Assembly (NCBI GenBank): GCA_028284365.1
Contig: JANQRW010000017.1
Span: 1 to 64,000, forward strand
Length of the DNA: 64,000 bases
Origin: Marinicella sp.
Lineage (GTDB): Bacteria; Pseudomonadota; Gammaproteobacteria; Xanthomonadales; Marinicellaceae
Direction: 5' to 3'
A program made the translations under genes and the position numbers. Of the stretch, positions 8,860 to 18,717 are shown piece by piece. How positions within the stretch are numbered: the stretch's first letter is position 1; each line of letters starts with the position of its first letter. The notes beneath the pieces are model-generated. The model worked only from the letters and a program-made list of their open reading frames with translations. It was not told where the DNA came from and did no database searches.

Positions 8860-10026
8860 TTATAGAAATTCAGCTTTAACCTGTTCAAACGCAGCAAGCA
8901 CTGCATTTAAATCATTTGTCGAGTGGGCCGCAGATATTTGTAATCGGATTCTGGCCTTATTTTTGGGAACTACAGGAAAGCTAAAGCCGATGCAATAAAT
9001 GCCCAATTCAAGTAAGCGGTCTGCCATCGTTTTAGCCAATTTGGCATCACCGAGCATGATGGGCGTAATGGGGTGTGTTGTGCCTGAAACTTTGAAGCCC
9101 AGTTGTACGATTTTTTCCCTGAAGTAGCGGGTATTTTGTTCTAATTTATCTCGCAGGTGTGTTGATTTTGAAATCAGATCAAATACTTTGATGCTGGCTG
9201 CCACCAGTGGTGGTGGTAAGGTGTTTGAAAACAAATAAGGTCTGGATCGTTGTCTGAGTAACTCAATGATTTCTTTCTTGCCCGTGGTAAAACCGCCCGA
9301 ACCACCACCCAGTGCTTTACCCAATGTGGATGTGAAGACATCAATCTTGTCTTGAACACCAGCCAGTTCGGCCGAGCCGCGACCAGTTTTACCAATAAAC
9401 CCTGTTGCATGTGAATCATCTACCACCACCAAGGCGTCGTATTTCTCAGCTAAGTCAGTGATGGTTCTTAAATCCGCAATGGTGCCATCCATGCTGAATA
9501 CACCATCTGTAACAATCAGGCGTTGTTTGCAATCTTGTGTGTTTTGTAAAATTTTTTCCAGCTCTTGCATGTTGCTGTTTTTGTATCGGTGCCTTTGTGC
9601 TTTGCACAAGCGCACACCATCAATGATTGAGGCGTGATTCAACTCATCACTGATTACCGCATCTTCTTTGTCTAATATGGTTTCAAACAGCCCGCCATTG
9701 GCATCAAAGCATGAGGTATAGAGAATGGTATCGTCGGTGCCAAAAAAATCACTGATTTTTTGTTCTAACTCTTTATGCAAATTCTGAGTGCCACAAATAA
9801 AACGCACTGATGCCATCCCAAAACCATGGGTGTCCAAAGCATTTTTGGCGGCTTCAATGATTTCTGGATGATCGGCCAGGCCCAAGTAATTGTTGGCACA
9901 AAAATTAATGACTTTTTGTCCATCTGGTAATTCAATGTGGGCGGACTGTGGGCTGGTGATGATGCGTTCATTCTTATAAAGCCCTTCATTTTTTATGGAT
10001 TGGATGATTTTTGAATAGTTTTTCAT
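8860..10026 (-). CDS. kbl: 2-amino-3-ketobutyrate CoA ligase (glycine C-acetyltransferase)
   Basis: This PLP enzyme cleaves 2-amino-3-ketobutyrate with CoA to glycine and acetyl-CoA, the second step of threonine breakdown. The 388-residue length is close to E. coli Kbl. Visible family features are [15 protein letters not shown] near the N-terminus, [16 protein letters not shown], the [16 protein letters not shown] block that contacts PLP, and [14 protein letters not shown] with the Schiff-base lysine at about residue 240. It starts 3 bp after the tdh stop on the same strand. The E. coli gene order is kbl-tdh, while here tdh comes first. The alpha-oxoamine synthase family also includes BioF and HemA, but the tdh neighbour makes Kbl by far the best reading. 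Confidence 0.95.
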   Translation of the reverse strand: MKNYSKIIQSIKNEGLYKNERIITSPQSAHIELPDGQKVINFCANNYLGLADHPEIIEAAKNALDTHGFGMASVRFICGTQNLHKELEQKISDFFGTDDTILYTSCFDANGGLFETILDKEDAVISDELNHASIIDGVRLCKAQRHRYKNSNMQELEKILQNTQDCKQRLIVTDGVFSMDGTIADLRTITDLAEKYDALVVVDDSHATGFIGKTGRGSAELAGVQDKIDVFTSTLGKALGGGSGGFTTGKKEIIELLRQRSRPYLFSNTLPPPLVAASIKVFDLISKSTHLRDKLEQNTRYFREKIVQLGFKVSGTTHPITPIMLGDAKLAKTMADRLLELGIYCIGFSFPVVPKNKARIRLQISAAHSTNDLNAVLAAFEQVKAEFL

Positions 10027-10029
10027 GTT

Positions 10030-11055
10030 TTATTTATCCCAGCTACAAACAACTTTGCCACATTGGCCAGAGGCCATTAAGTCAAAGCCGGATTGGAAGT
10101 CGTCAATATGAATTTCATGAGTTAAAGCGATGTCTAAAGGAAAACCGGTCAACAGCATCTGTGTCATCTTATACCAGGTTTCATACATCTTTCGGCCGGT
10201 GATGCCCTTAACTGACAAGCCTTTAAAAATGATATTGTCCCAATTAATTTTAGTGCTGTCTGGTAGCATGCCAAGTAAAGTTACTTTGCCACCGTTGTAC
10301 ATGTTGTCAAGCATGTCATTGAATGCCATGGGGTTGCCTGACATTTCCATACCCAGGTCAAAGCCGGTGATGTTCATCTGATGCATAACATCTGTCAATT
10401 TTTCATTGGCAACATTAACACAGCGGGTGGCTCCCATTTGCTTGGCCAACTCTAAACGGTAATCGTTCACATCAGTGATTACCACATTTCTCGCGCCTAC
10501 GTGTTTACAAATGCCTGTAGCAATGATGCCGATAGGGCCGGCGCCTGTTATTAATACATCTTCACCAACCATGTCATATTCAAGTGCACAGTGTGCTGCA
10601 TTGCCGAATGGGTCAAAGAATGCCGCCAGCTTAGATGGTATTTTCTCATTAACTGGCCACAGGTTTTGTATTGGCATGGTGATGTATTCAGCAAATGCAC
10701 CATTGCGGTTAACACCTATACCTTCGGTATTTGGGCATAAATGTGGAGTGCCCGCGCGGCAGTTTCTGCAAACGCCACAAACAATATGGCCCTCAGCACT
10801 GACCCTTTGGCCAATCTCATAACCACTTACCTCAACACCCATATCAACAATTTTGCCCACAAATTCATGGCCAATGATTAAAGGTGGTTTAATGGTTTTT
10901 TGTGACCATTCATCCCATTTGTATATGTGTAAGTCAGTGCCACAGATGGCGGTTTTTTCGATCTGGATAAGAACATCATTGTGTCCCATTTCAGGCACGT
11001 CAACATCTTCCATCCAAATGCCAAGTTCAGCTTTTTTCTTTACCAGTGCTTTCAT
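10030..11055 (-). CDS. tdh: L-threonine 3-dehydrogenase
   Basis: This zinc-dependent medium-chain dehydrogenase oxidises threonine with NAD+ to 2-amino-3-ketobutyrate, the substrate of the next gene product. The 341-residue length equals that of E. coli Tdh. Seen are the catalytic zinc region ([15 protein letters not shown], Cys at about residue 38, then IGHEFVG), the four-cysteine structural zinc lobe ([15 protein letters not shown]), and the NAD-binding [13 protein letters not shown]. The gene is first in the tdh-kbl operon. Its upstream region (11056-11275) contains no obvious promoter but does contain a repeat-family palindrome. Confidence 0.95.
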   Translation of the reverse strand: MKALVKKKAELGIWMEDVDVPEMGHNDVLIQIEKTAICGTDLHIYKWDEWSQKTIKPPLIIGHEFVGKIVDMGVEVSGYEIGQRVSAEGHIVCGVCRNCRAGTPHLCPNTEGIGVNRNGAFAEYITMPIQNLWPVNEKIPSKLAAFFDPFGNAAHCALEYDMVGEDVLITGAGPIGIIATGICKHVGARNVVITDVNDYRLELAKQMGATRCVNVANEKLTDVMHQMNITGFDLGMEMSGNPMAFNDMLDNMYNGGKVTLLGMLPDSTKINWDNIIFKGLSVKGITGRKMYETWYKMTQMLLTGFPLDIALTHEIHIDDFQSGFDLMASGQCGKVVCSWDK

Positions 11056-11165
11056 GGTTGTTCACTCTGTTGCCAGATTTTTAAAGAGGCGTCATTATAA
11101 AACTTTTAAAGGTTCTGGTGCATATTTTGTCGCAAAATACGCACTGGTAAAACCTTCAGAGGGTC

Positions 11166-11240
11166 AAACGCCTATACGAATATAGGCGTTTAGAACTGAG
11201 TGGGGAACAGAGGCCCTAGACTCAAGAATATTCCTTATTT
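11166..11240. repeat. Palindrome plus repeat-family remnant
   Basis: A 26-bp inverted repeat (AAACGCCTATA, four bases, TATAGGCGTTT at 11166-11191) is followed by TGGGGAACAGAGGCCCTAGACTC and AAGAATATTCCTTA, which resemble the ends of the interspersed repeat family. Palindromes of the same CGCCTATA/TATAGGCG type occur in the 33.4-kb repeat cluster. It lies between tdh and the acyl-CoA ligase gene, both on the minus strand, and could also act as a transcription barrier, though no T tract follows. Confidence 0.55.
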
Positions 11241-11275
11241 GACTTGTCTCTTAAGAAAGGCTTTATGTTGCTTCT

Positions 11276-12934
11276 CTATGATTCTCTGAGGTCTTTGTGT
11301 AAGATTTTGCCTACGTTGGATTTAGGCAACTCATCACGGAATTCGACTAATTTTGGTACTTTGTAGCCAGTCAGGTTTTCGCGACAATGAGCTATCACGT
11401 CTTTATCTGTGAGCGTATCGTTACTTTTGACCACAAATAACTTAACGATTTCACCGGATTTTTCATCAGGTATACCAATGGCTGCACATTCAACAATGTC
11501 ATGGTGTAAGCAGGCAGCATCTTCAATTTCGTTGGGAAATACATTAAAGCCTGAAACCAAAATCATATTTTTCTTGCGATCTACAATTTTAAAATAACCT
11601 TTTTCATTCATTACCGCCACATCGCCAGTTTTTAACCAACCATCGACGATGGTTTTTGCCGTTTCTTCGGGGCGTTTTAAATAACCCAACATCACTTGCG
11701 GGCCTCTGATACAGAGTTCTCCAGGTTCGCCAATTGGTAATGGATTACCATCGTCATCTTGGATTTGGCAATCGGTTCCAGGGATGGGTAGGCCAATGGT
11801 GCCATTATAAGCCTTCATGGGGACTACATTCATACAGGCTGCTGGTGAAGTTTCTGTTAACCCATATGCTTCTGCTAAAGTGACTCCGGTTACTTCTTTC
11901 CATTGTGTGGCTGTGCTCTTTTGTACTGCCATACCGCCACCCAGTGCAAATTTAAAACTTGAAAAGTCAATATCTGAGAAGCCTGGTGTGTTCAATAATC
12001 CGTTGAAAAGGGTATTAACTCCAGTTAATACGGTGAACTTGTGTGCGCTTAATTCTTTAACAAAACCAGGCATGTCACGTGGATTGGTAATTAATATATT
12101 TTTTGCGCCGTACAGGCAAAAAGTCAGACAGTTAGCAGTTAGGGCAAAAATGTGATACAACGGTAAAGCAGTTATGATGATTTCGTTGCCTTCATCAATT
12201 TCGCTGGAAATCCAATGGCGCGTTTGGGTCACATTTGAAACCATATTTTTATTGGTTAACATGGCGCCTTTGGACACGCCAGTGGTGCCACCTGTATATT
12301 GCAAGAATGCAATGTCATCTAAAGTTCTTTTCACGGGTGTATAAGTCTTAGATTGACCAGCTTTGAGCACAGACTTAAAGCGAACAGCGCCGGGTAGATC
12401 AAATGGAGGTACCATTTTTTTAACGCGTTTAATCATGAAGTCCATGATGCTGCCTTTCAGGCCACCTACCATTTCTCCGATGGTGGCAGTGATGACTTGT
12501 TCAACACCTGTTTCATTCACAACTTCAGCCAGAGTACAAGCGGTGTTCTCAATCACAATAATGGCTTTTGCCTCGGCGTCATTTAATTGGTGTTTGAGTT
12601 CTCTGGGCGTATAAAGTGGATTGACATTGGTCACTACCATGCCAGCCCGTAAAATACCCATAACGGCGATTGGATATTGCAGAACATTAGGCATCATCAC
12701 TGCAACAGAGTCACCTGTCTTGAATCTGGATTGTAGATAAGCTGCTAAATTTTTACTGAGTTCATCCAACTCCGCATAGGTAATGGCCTTACCGAAATTG
12801 TAAAATGCTTCTTTGCTGGCGTATTTCCTACATGAATCAATCATCATGTCAGCTACAGAGTCATAAGGCAGTTCGCCAACTTCAGCTGGCACACCAGGTT
12901 TATACTGGTCTAACCATGGTCTTGCAATTGTCAT
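11276..12934 (-). CDS. fadD: Long-chain acyl-CoA synthetase (AMP-forming)
   Basis: The product activates fatty acids to acyl-CoA through an acyl-adenylate intermediate. The 552-residue protein matches FadD in length and motifs: the P-loop-like AMP-binding motif (LQYTGGTTGVSKGAML, about residues 215-230), AYGLTETSPAACMN, the WLKTGDVAVMNEKGYFKIV linker region and the C-terminal lysine motif (PKSNVGKILHKDLRE). Strong similarity in style to E. coli FadD (561 residues) supports a long-chain substrate, but other acyl chain lengths cannot be excluded. It appears monocistronic. No PsrA-like or FadR-like palindrome was found in the 303 bp upstream. Confidence 0.88.
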   Translation of the reverse strand: MTIARPWLDQYKPGVPAEVGELPYDSVADMMIDSCRKYASKEAFYNFGKAITYAELDELSKNLAAYLQSRFKTGDSVAVMMPNVLQYPIAVMGILRAGMVVTNVNPLYTPRELKHQLNDAEAKAIIVIENTACTLAEVVNETGVEQVITATIGEMVGGLKGSIMDFMIKRVKKMVPPFDLPGAVRFKSVLKAGQSKTYTPVKRTLDDIAFLQYTGGTTGVSKGAMLTNKNMVSNVTQTRHWISSEIDEGNEIIITALPLYHIFALTANCLTFCLYGAKNILITNPRDMPGFVKELSAHKFTVLTGVNTLFNGLLNTPGFSDIDFSSFKFALGGGMAVQKSTATQWKEVTGVTLAEAYGLTETSPAACMNVVPMKAYNGTIGLPIPGTDCQIQDDDGNPLPIGEPGELCIRGPQVMLGYLKRPEETAKTIVDGWLKTGDVAVMNEKGYFKIVDRKKNMILVSGFNVFPNEIEDAACLHHDIVECAAIGIPDEKSGEIVKLFVVKSNDTLTDKDVIAHCRENLTGYKVPKLVEFRDELPKSNVGKILHKDLRES

Positions 12935-13200
12935 AGTGCTCCTAATTCATTTAGATTAAGTAAGTGAGGGTTCAAGTGACAAATTGTCTAATGCACACGT
13001 TTTGAAGCCTCAATTCACACTGAAAATACATTTAAAAGTACAACAAACCATGTCTACTGCGCTTCTTTGTAGAAGAAAATCAGCTTTACCAAAGATGTGT
13101 TTGTGTTTTTAATGTTATATCAGTCAATTACCATCGACACTGTCTAATCGGTGTCAATTCCATTTCATAATAAATGTTTTTAAGTTTTTTTTCTAGCAAT

Positions 13201-13228
13201 TTGATAGACTATAAATTCCTTTTAAAAT
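13201..13228 (+). promoter_or_regulatory. Possible promoter of the SLC13 operon
   Basis: TTGATA (13201-13206) and TAAAAT (13223-13228) are separated by 16 bases, a fair sigma-70 arrangement. Transcription would begin at about 13235, only a few bases before the ATG at 13238, so the mRNA would be almost leaderless. A weaker TATAAA at 13210 could be the real -10 box. The rest of the 303-bp gap from 12935 shows nothing I can name. Confidence 0.3.
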
Positions 13229-13237
13229 TAAGCGTGT

Positions 13238-15082
13238 ATGGAATCAGAACTTTTGGCCAACTCTTTACAGCCACATGCCTTGTCTGTGTTGTTGTTAACT
13301 TTGTTGGCACTGATATTGTTTGCTAATGACAGAATCCCTTTACAAACCTCAAGTTTGTTTGTGCTTTGCGCATTGGTATTGGGTTTCCATATCTTTCCTT
13401 ACCAACAAGCAGATGGTACTGTCTTCCCAATCAAAACCTTTTTTCTGGGTTTTGGTAATGAGGCACTGATAGCTGTATGTGCTTTAATGGTAGCTGGACA
13501 AGCATTAGTCAGAACCGGAGCCATGGAGCCCATTGGTCGGTATCTGGCAAAAATTTGGAAAGTCAGCCCTTCTTTGTCTTTGTTGTTGACTTTGATTACT
13601 GGCGCAGTATTGAGTGCTTTCGTCAATAATACCCCAATTGTGGTGCTGTTATTACCTGTTCTAATAAGTGTGTCCTTGCGTACAGGACAATCAACTTCTG
13701 GTACATTGATGCCGATGGGGTTGGCTACCTTGCTGGGCGGGATGGCAACGACCATCGGTACCTCCACGAATTTGTTGGTGGTGAAAGTAGCTGAAGGGCT
13801 GGGTGTGCCTGAATTTGGAATGTTTGATTTCGTCTTTCCAGTAAGTATTGCAGCAGTTGCAGCTATTTTGTATTTGTGGCTTATTGCACCTTTAATCCTA
13901 CCTGATCGAACACCGCCTTTAAGAGACACATCTCCCCGGGTTTTTTCTGCTGAAATAAAAATCAACGAAGGTGAATTTGCCGATGGTAAAACCTTAGCGG
14001 ATATTCGTGACAAGGTGGATGGAAAAATAAACATACAACGCATCGTCAGGGGCGATTCATTGTCTATTGCTACTTTACCTGATGTTATTATCAAATCAGG
14101 TGATCGCCTGATGGTTTCTGATACTGCAGATAACTTGCGTGAGTATGAAATTGAGTTAGGTGGTTCGTTATTTACTGGTGAGCATCAAGTCGATGAATCA
14201 CATCCTTTATCTGCTGGAGATCAGTCTATTGCAGAACTAGTGATTACTTCGGGTTCATTGTTGGACCGGGTTAGGGTAGGTGATTCGCGACTGAACAGCA
14301 AATATGGTTTGACTTTATTAGCAGTGCACTCTCAAGGTAAGGAAACCACTGCCACAGCTAAAGGTATGGATGATTTGATATTCCGGCCAGGTGATGTGTT
14401 GTTGGTGCAAGGAACACATGAAGCGATTCAAGAAGTGAAGCGTGGTGGTTCATTGTTGGTGTTAGATGGTGGCGAGGAATTGCCACACACCAAAAAAGCG
14501 CCATTGGCTTTAGCAGTAATGGCAGCAGTTGTGGGTTTGGCCGCGTTTAATGTGATGCCCATTTCAATCAGTGCGATCATTGGTTGTTTTGTGTTGATTG
14601 CAACGGGTTGTTTGCGTTGGCGTGATGCCACTCACGCTTTGAGTGCTCAGGTGATTTTTATTATTGTGGCTTCTTTGGCCTTAGGTGCGGCTTTAATGGC
14701 GACAGGTGGTGCTGATTACTTGGCTCATTTGTTTGTTGCCAGTACCGACGGTTTTGCACCTGGTGTGGTGCTGGGGATTTTAATGTTTTCTATGGCCATC
14801 ATGACCAACGTGATTTCAAACAACGCAGCGGCAGTGATTGGTACTCCGATTTCTGTGAGTATTGCACAAAGTCTGGGGATGCCAGTTGAGCCTTTTGTAT
14901 TGGCGGTGTTATTTGGTGCCAACTTGAGTTATGCCACGCCAATGGCTTATCAGACTAATTTATTGGTGATGAACGCTGGGGGTTATAAGTTTGGAGATTT
15001 TGTTAAAGTGGGTGTACCATTGACTTTTATTGTCTGGGCGATGTTAACTGGTATGCTAACTTGGATATATAAATTGTACTGA
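13238..15082 (+). CDS. SLC13/DASS family transporter with TrkA-C (RCK_C) domains
   Basis: A 614-residue membrane transporter of the SLC13-type anion permease family. The N-terminal half holds several membrane helices with the signature SAFVNNTPIVVLLLPVLI. A soluble insert of about 180 residues in the middle carries two RCK_C/TrkA-C-like regions (each with a segment like GDSLSIATLPDVIIKSGDRL or GMDDLIFRPGDVLLVQGTH). The C-terminal half repeats the transporter motif (VISNNAAAVIGTPI). Family members import sulfate, dicarboxylates or other anions; this sequence alone does not say which. The GCS2/CBS gene follows after 17 bp on the same strand, so the two are probably co-transcribed. Confidence 0.88.
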   Translation: MESELLANSLQPHALSVLLLTLLALILFANDRIPLQTSSLFVLCALVLGFHIFPYQQADGTVFPIKTFFLGFGNEALIAVCALMVAGQALVRTGAMEPIGRYLAKIWKVSPSLSLLLTLITGAVLSAFVNNTPIVVLLLPVLISVSLRTGQSTSGTLMPMGLATLLGGMATTIGTSTNLLVVKVAEGLGVPEFGMFDFVFPVSIAAVAAILYLWLIAPLILPDRTPPLRDTSPRVFSAEIKINEGEFADGKTLADIRDKVDGKINIQRIVRGDSLSIATLPDVIIKSGDRLMVSDTADNLREYEIELGGSLFTGEHQVDESHPLSAGDQSIAELVITSGSLLDRVRVGDSRLNSKYGLTLLAVHSQGKETTATAKGMDDLIFRPGDVLLVQGTHEAIQEVKRGGSLLVLDGGEELPHTKKAPLALAVMAAVVGLAAFNVMPISISAIIGCFVLIATGCLRWRDATHALSAQVIFIIVASLALGAALMATGGADYLAHLFVASTDGFAPGVVLGILMFSMAIMTNVISNNAAAVIGTPISVSIAQSLGMPVEPFVLAVLFGANLSYATPMAYQTNLLVMNAGGYKFGDFVKVGVPLTFIVWAMLTGMLTWIYKLY

Positions 15083-15099
15083 TAAATAGAGAGGGCTTT

Positions 15100-17040
15100 A
15101 TGGGTGAGCAAAACATTTCCAGAGGTGGTGATAAGGAAGCAAAACGACTGTTTACACGGGCAGTCTTAAATGACCTGCGAGCACTGGAGCTGATGATTGA
15201 GAAAGGTTTGATTGAATCAGGGGCGAGGCGCATCGGAGCAGAACAAGAAATGTTCATAACTGATCGTGATTACAGTCCAAACCTAACAGCGCTGGACTTG
15301 TTGAATGATATTGATGATGGACGTTTTACTAACGAAATTGCTTTGTTTAACATTGAGGCCAACCTAACACCAAGACGCTTTCAAGCCAAGTGTCTCAGTC
15401 AAATGGAAGAGGAAATCAAGGAGGTGCTTTCTATTGCTCACAAACATGCCAATGATTATGATTCAAAAATAATTCTGGCAGGGATTTTACCTACTTTACG
15501 TCAAATGCATTTAACTATGGATAGCATCACACCTGTTGATAGGTATTATGAGCTGAATGACCGCTTAAAAGAAATTCGTGGCTCGGATTTCAGGTTAGAT
15601 ATTCGAGGCGTTGATGAATTATCAGTGACCCATGACAATTTTTTATTAGAAGCCATGAATACCAGCTTTCAAGTGCATTTTCAAGTCAGCGGTAATGAAT
15701 TTGTCAATATGTATAACCTGTCTCAAGCAGTCACGGCGCCGTTGATGGCTGTGGCAGTGAATTCTGGGTTAATACACCATTTTCGTTTGTGGCATGAGTC
15801 TCGAATTGCAGTGTTTCAGAATTCCATTGATACAAGGTCCACAGCGCATCAAAATCGTGGAACTCAACCACGGGTCCATTTTGGCAATGAGTGGATTGAA
15901 AGTATCGTAGATGTTTTCAGAGATGACATTTCACGATTCTCAGTGGTGCTGACTTCTGATTTTGAAAAAGATCCTGTGGCGATGGTTAATGCCGGTGAAA
16001 TGCCTAAACTCAAAGCATTGATGTTACATAATGGGACTGTCTATCGTTGGAATCGACCCTGTTATGGGGTTAAAGACAATGTGCCGCACTTGCGCATAGA
16101 AAACAGGGTTTTACCTTCAGGACCGTCAGTGATTGATGAAGTGGCTAATTCAGCGTTTTATTTTGGTTTGATGTCTGGTATGGGTGACAAGGTAAAAGAT
16201 GTGACTGAAGTGTTGCGTTTTTCGCATGCCAGGAATAATTTTCTACAAGCATGTCGTACTGGACTAGAATGCCACTTCACTTGGTTAAATGGTGAGAGTG
16301 TCGCTGCATCTGATCTAATTAAAAACGAATTATTGCCGATTGCAGAGTCTGGATTGAAATCATCTGGAATCGATAAAGATGATGTAGAACGTTATTTGAC
16401 CACTATTGAAAGAAGGGTCGACAGTAAGCAAACTGGTGCTAAATGGGCCATCAAGTCCATTACGGAAATGAATAAAGAATTGCATCCTGATGAAAAAGTG
16501 AGGGCGGTTGTTGCTGAAATGCATGACCAACAGGCTTTGGATAAACCCATTCACGAGTGGCCTTTGGCCCAAGCTGAACAACGCACAGATTGGCGTGCAG
16601 GTTATTTGTTGGTGGGGCAGTTTATGGTAACCAAGCTTTTAACAGTTCGCCCTGATGATTCAATGGATTTAGCTGCGAGTATTATGGATTGGAAACGGGT
16701 TCGGCATGTGCCGGTTGAAAATGATGAAGGCGAGCTGGTTGGCTTGGTTTCACACCGTTCGATTATCAAGAAAATAGTTGAAGGTGATGATTACAACAAA
16801 GCCACGGCCATTCGCGAGATAATGAATGATAAACCCATTTATGCACAGCCTAAAACCACAACGGTTGAAGCCATACAAATCATGCGGGAGAGGCGCATCA
16901 GCTGTTTACCAGTAGTGGACAATGGAAAATTGGTAGGTGTTATCACCGAATATGATTTAATCAAAATAGCAAGTCATGTACTTGAGGCTGACTTAAAAGC
17001 ATATGAAAAAAAGCAAACTGAAAGAGATAAGAAATCTTGA
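15100..17040 (+). CDS. Glutamate-cysteine-ligase-like (GCS2) protein with C-terminal CBS pair
   Basis: A 646-residue cytosolic protein in two parts. Residues about 25-400 resemble the GCS2 carboxylate-amine ligase family: RRIGAEQEMFI, EIALFNIEANLTP and a Gly/His-rich middle with RIENRVLPSGPSVIDE. Residues about 505-635 form a pair of CBS domains (KLLTVRPDDSMDLAASIM, then KTTTVEAIQIMRERRISC and a GVITEYDL end), which normally bind adenosyl nucleotides and regulate the enzyme. The reaction is presumably an ATP-dependent amide ligation, but substrates are not known for this architecture. The gene begins 17 bp after the SLC13 transporter gene, suggesting that an imported anion and the ligase are connected. 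A ribosome-binding site (GAGAGG) precedes the ATG. Confidence 0.78.
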   Translation: MGEQNISRGGDKEAKRLFTRAVLNDLRALELMIEKGLIESGARRIGAEQEMFITDRDYSPNLTALDLLNDIDDGRFTNEIALFNIEANLTPRRFQAKCLSQMEEEIKEVLSIAHKHANDYDSKIILAGILPTLRQMHLTMDSITPVDRYYELNDRLKEIRGSDFRLDIRGVDELSVTHDNFLLEAMNTSFQVHFQVSGNEFVNMYNLSQAVTAPLMAVAVNSGLIHHFRLWHESRIAVFQNSIDTRSTAHQNRGTQPRVHFGNEWIESIVDVFRDDISRFSVVLTSDFEKDPVAMVNAGEMPKLKALMLHNGTVYRWNRPCYGVKDNVPHLRIENRVLPSGPSVIDEVANSAFYFGLMSGMGDKVKDVTEVLRFSHARNNFLQACRTGLECHFTWLNGESVAASDLIKNELLPIAESGLKSSGIDKDDVERYLTTIERRVDSKQTGAKWAIKSITEMNKELHPDEKVRAVVAEMHDQQALDKPIHEWPLAQAEQRTDWRAGYLLVGQFMVTKLLTVRPDDSMDLAASIMDWKRVRHVPVENDEGELVGLVSHRSIIKKIVEGDDYNKATAIREIMNDKPIYAQPKTTTVEAIQIMRERRISCLPVVDNGKLVGVITEYDLIKIASHVLEADLKAYEKKQTERDKKS

Positions 17041-17063
17041 GTACTTATTCCTATTATAGATAC

Positions 17064-17528
17064 TTATTTCTCAATATATTCCATATAGTAGTCACTTCTT
17101 TGGTACTCGGATTCAAATGGTGTCGGCATGGCAACAAAACCAAAACGTTCATATAATTTGATCGCTGGTTTTAAAGAAGAATGTGATTCTAGGTATAATT
17201 GCTTACCAGTTAGAGCTTTGAATTCATTGATGCATTTTTCCATCAAAATTGCGCCGATACCATGAGCTTGAAGTTCAGCAGTGACTGCCATTTTAGTTAA
17301 TTCAAATATGCCATCGCCATGATGTTTAAGTGCGACACAACCGACCACCTCATCGTTCACTTCTGCATATAAAACTTGTCCACCTTCCTCAACTACTTTG
17401 TTAGGATTTGATAGAACATAATCATCAATAGGCTCAATCACAAAAAGCTGCTTTAACCATTCTTCATTGAGACATTTGAAATAGGGGCCTAATTGGTTAT
17501 TGTGCTTGTGTATGGTTACTTTTTTCAC
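17064..17528 (-). CDS. GNAT family N-acetyltransferase
   Basis: A 154-residue protein with the GNAT fold. The acetyl-CoA-binding loop is visible as LQAHGIGAILMEKCINEF (the Q/RxxGxG/A motif), preceded by the beta-strand FELTKMAVTAE and followed by LYLESHSSLKPAIKLYERFGF, the usual C-terminal motif with a Tyr. The acceptor substrate is unknown. The gene is convergent with the GCS2/CBS gene (23 bp apart) and divergent from the SPFH gene, with which it shares a short upstream region of about 58 bp. Confidence 0.88.
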   Translation of the reverse strand: MKKVTIHKHNNQLGPYFKCLNEEWLKQLFVIEPIDDYVLSNPNKVVEEGGQVLYAEVNDEVVGCVALKHHGDGIFELTKMAVTAELQAHGIGAILMEKCINEFKALTGKQLYLESHSSLKPAIKLYERFGFVAMPTPFESEYQRSDYYMEYIEK

Positions 17529-17586
17529 TGAGATTCGTTAGCCAAATAAGCTATAATAATTGCTTTTTTTCAATAGGACAATGTGT

Positions 17587-18696
17587 ATGGGCATTTGGGA
17601 CAAATTATTTGGTGAACTGGTAGATGTGATTGAGTGGACTGATAACACCCAACACACTTTAGTTTATCGTTTTCCAAGATATGGTAATGAAATAAAAAAC
17701 GGTGCCATGTTGACTGTCAGGGAAGGGCAGATGGCAGTCCTCGTAAATGAAGGTGAAGTGGCAGATGTGTTTGAACCTGGTTTATATGAATTAACCACAG
17801 CAAACGTACCAATTTTGTCTTCTTTACAAGGCTGGAAGCATGGTTTTGAAAGCCCTTTTAAAGCAGAAGTTTACTTTTTTAACACCAAGGTTTTTACCGA
17901 TATGAAGTGGGGGTTGCGTAACCCATTGATCCTTCGTGATCGTGAGTTTGGTGTTATTCGAGTACGGGCTTTTGGCAGTTACGCTTTTAGAATCACCGAT
18001 CCACACAAGATGATCAGTGAGATTGTAGGTACTGATGGTCACTTTGTACTCGAAGAAATCATTGGCCAACTTAAGAATTTAGTGGTGACTGGATTTGCAA
18101 AAGTCATCAGTGAATCTGGTATTCCAATTCTTGATGTTGCTGCTAATTATGATGATTTAGGCCAATTTTTAACTGAGCAAATCCAACCGATGTTTGAAGC
18201 TTATGGCCTCAAACTGGAAACCATGCTGGTAGAAAATGTGTCAGTTCCGCCATCGGTTGAAAAAGCATTGGATGAACGCGCCAGTTCTATTGCGGTTGGC
18301 GATTTGAATCGGTTTACTCGTTATCAACAAGCCCAGTCTATGCGTGATGCTGCGAACAATGAAACGGGTGCTGCTGGTGGTGGCATGGCTATGGGGATGG
18401 GTTTTGGTATGGCCCAATCCTTTGGTCAAGCCCTTGGTAAGGGAGATAACACCGATCCACTGCAGCCGCCGCCAGTTCCGGAAGAAGTTAAAGAAGTGAA
18501 GCATTATTTTGCTGTGATTAAAGGCGAGCGACTGGGACCTATGACTTTGGCAGAAGTGGCTTCTCGAATTTTACAGGCTGAAATCAATGCCGATACTTTG
18601 ATGTGGACTGCTGGTTTGGATAATTGGGTCAGTGCTTCAGGTTTGTCGGAAGTTCAATTGCACTTAAGCAATATGCCACCGGCGATTCCAGAATAG
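17587..18696 (+). CDS. SPFH domain protein with C-terminal GYF_2 domain (YdjI-like)
   Basis: A 369-residue protein with an SPFH/Band-7-like region of the virion-core/YdjI type (about residues 1-250: GIWDKLFGELVDVIEW, then VREGQMAVLVNEGEVADVF), a Gly/Met-rich low-complexity linker (about 265-285), and a C-terminal GYF_2 domain (HYFAVIKGERLGPMTLAEVA ending DTLMWTAGLDNWVSA). The ATG at 17587 is chosen because AGGAC lies 7-8 bases upstream; in-frame starts at 17560 (TTG) and 17581 are less well placed. A TATAAT at 17552-17557 may be its -10 box. The next gene, 21 bp downstream, is a zinc-ribbon membrane protein. In Bacillus a related SPFH protein (YdjI) works with a zinc-ribbon membrane protein (YdjG) and PspA in membrane stress; an equivalent role here is inferred. 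Confidence 0.82.
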   Translation: MGIWDKLFGELVDVIEWTDNTQHTLVYRFPRYGNEIKNGAMLTVREGQMAVLVNEGEVADVFEPGLYELTTANVPILSSLQGWKHGFESPFKAEVYFFNTKVFTDMKWGLRNPLILRDREFGVIRVRAFGSYAFRITDPHKMISEIVGTDGHFVLEEIIGQLKNLVVTGFAKVISESGIPILDVAANYDDLGQFLTEQIQPMFEAYGLKLETMLVENVSVPPSVEKALDERASSIAVGDLNRFTRYQQAQSMRDAANNETGAAGGGMAMGMGFGMAQSFGQALGKGDNTDPLQPPPVPEEVKEVKHYFAVIKGERLGPMTLAEVASRILQAEINADTLMWTAGLDNWVSASGLSEVQLHLSNMPPAIPE

Positions 18697-18717
18697 GTTT
18701 ATCTTTATACAAAACCT

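Noticed and set aside
11166-11191. Palindrome as a terminator for the acyl-CoA ligase or tdh genes
   Set aside because: It lies upstream of tdh and downstream of the ligase, but no T run follows on either strand; related palindromes are found inside the repeat cluster, so it is treated as repeat DNA.
13399-14094. 231-codon ORF on the minus strand
   Set aside because: It lies wholly antisense within the SLC13 transporter gene, whose motifs and membrane pattern are convincing. The antisense frame is low-complexity and has no known motif.
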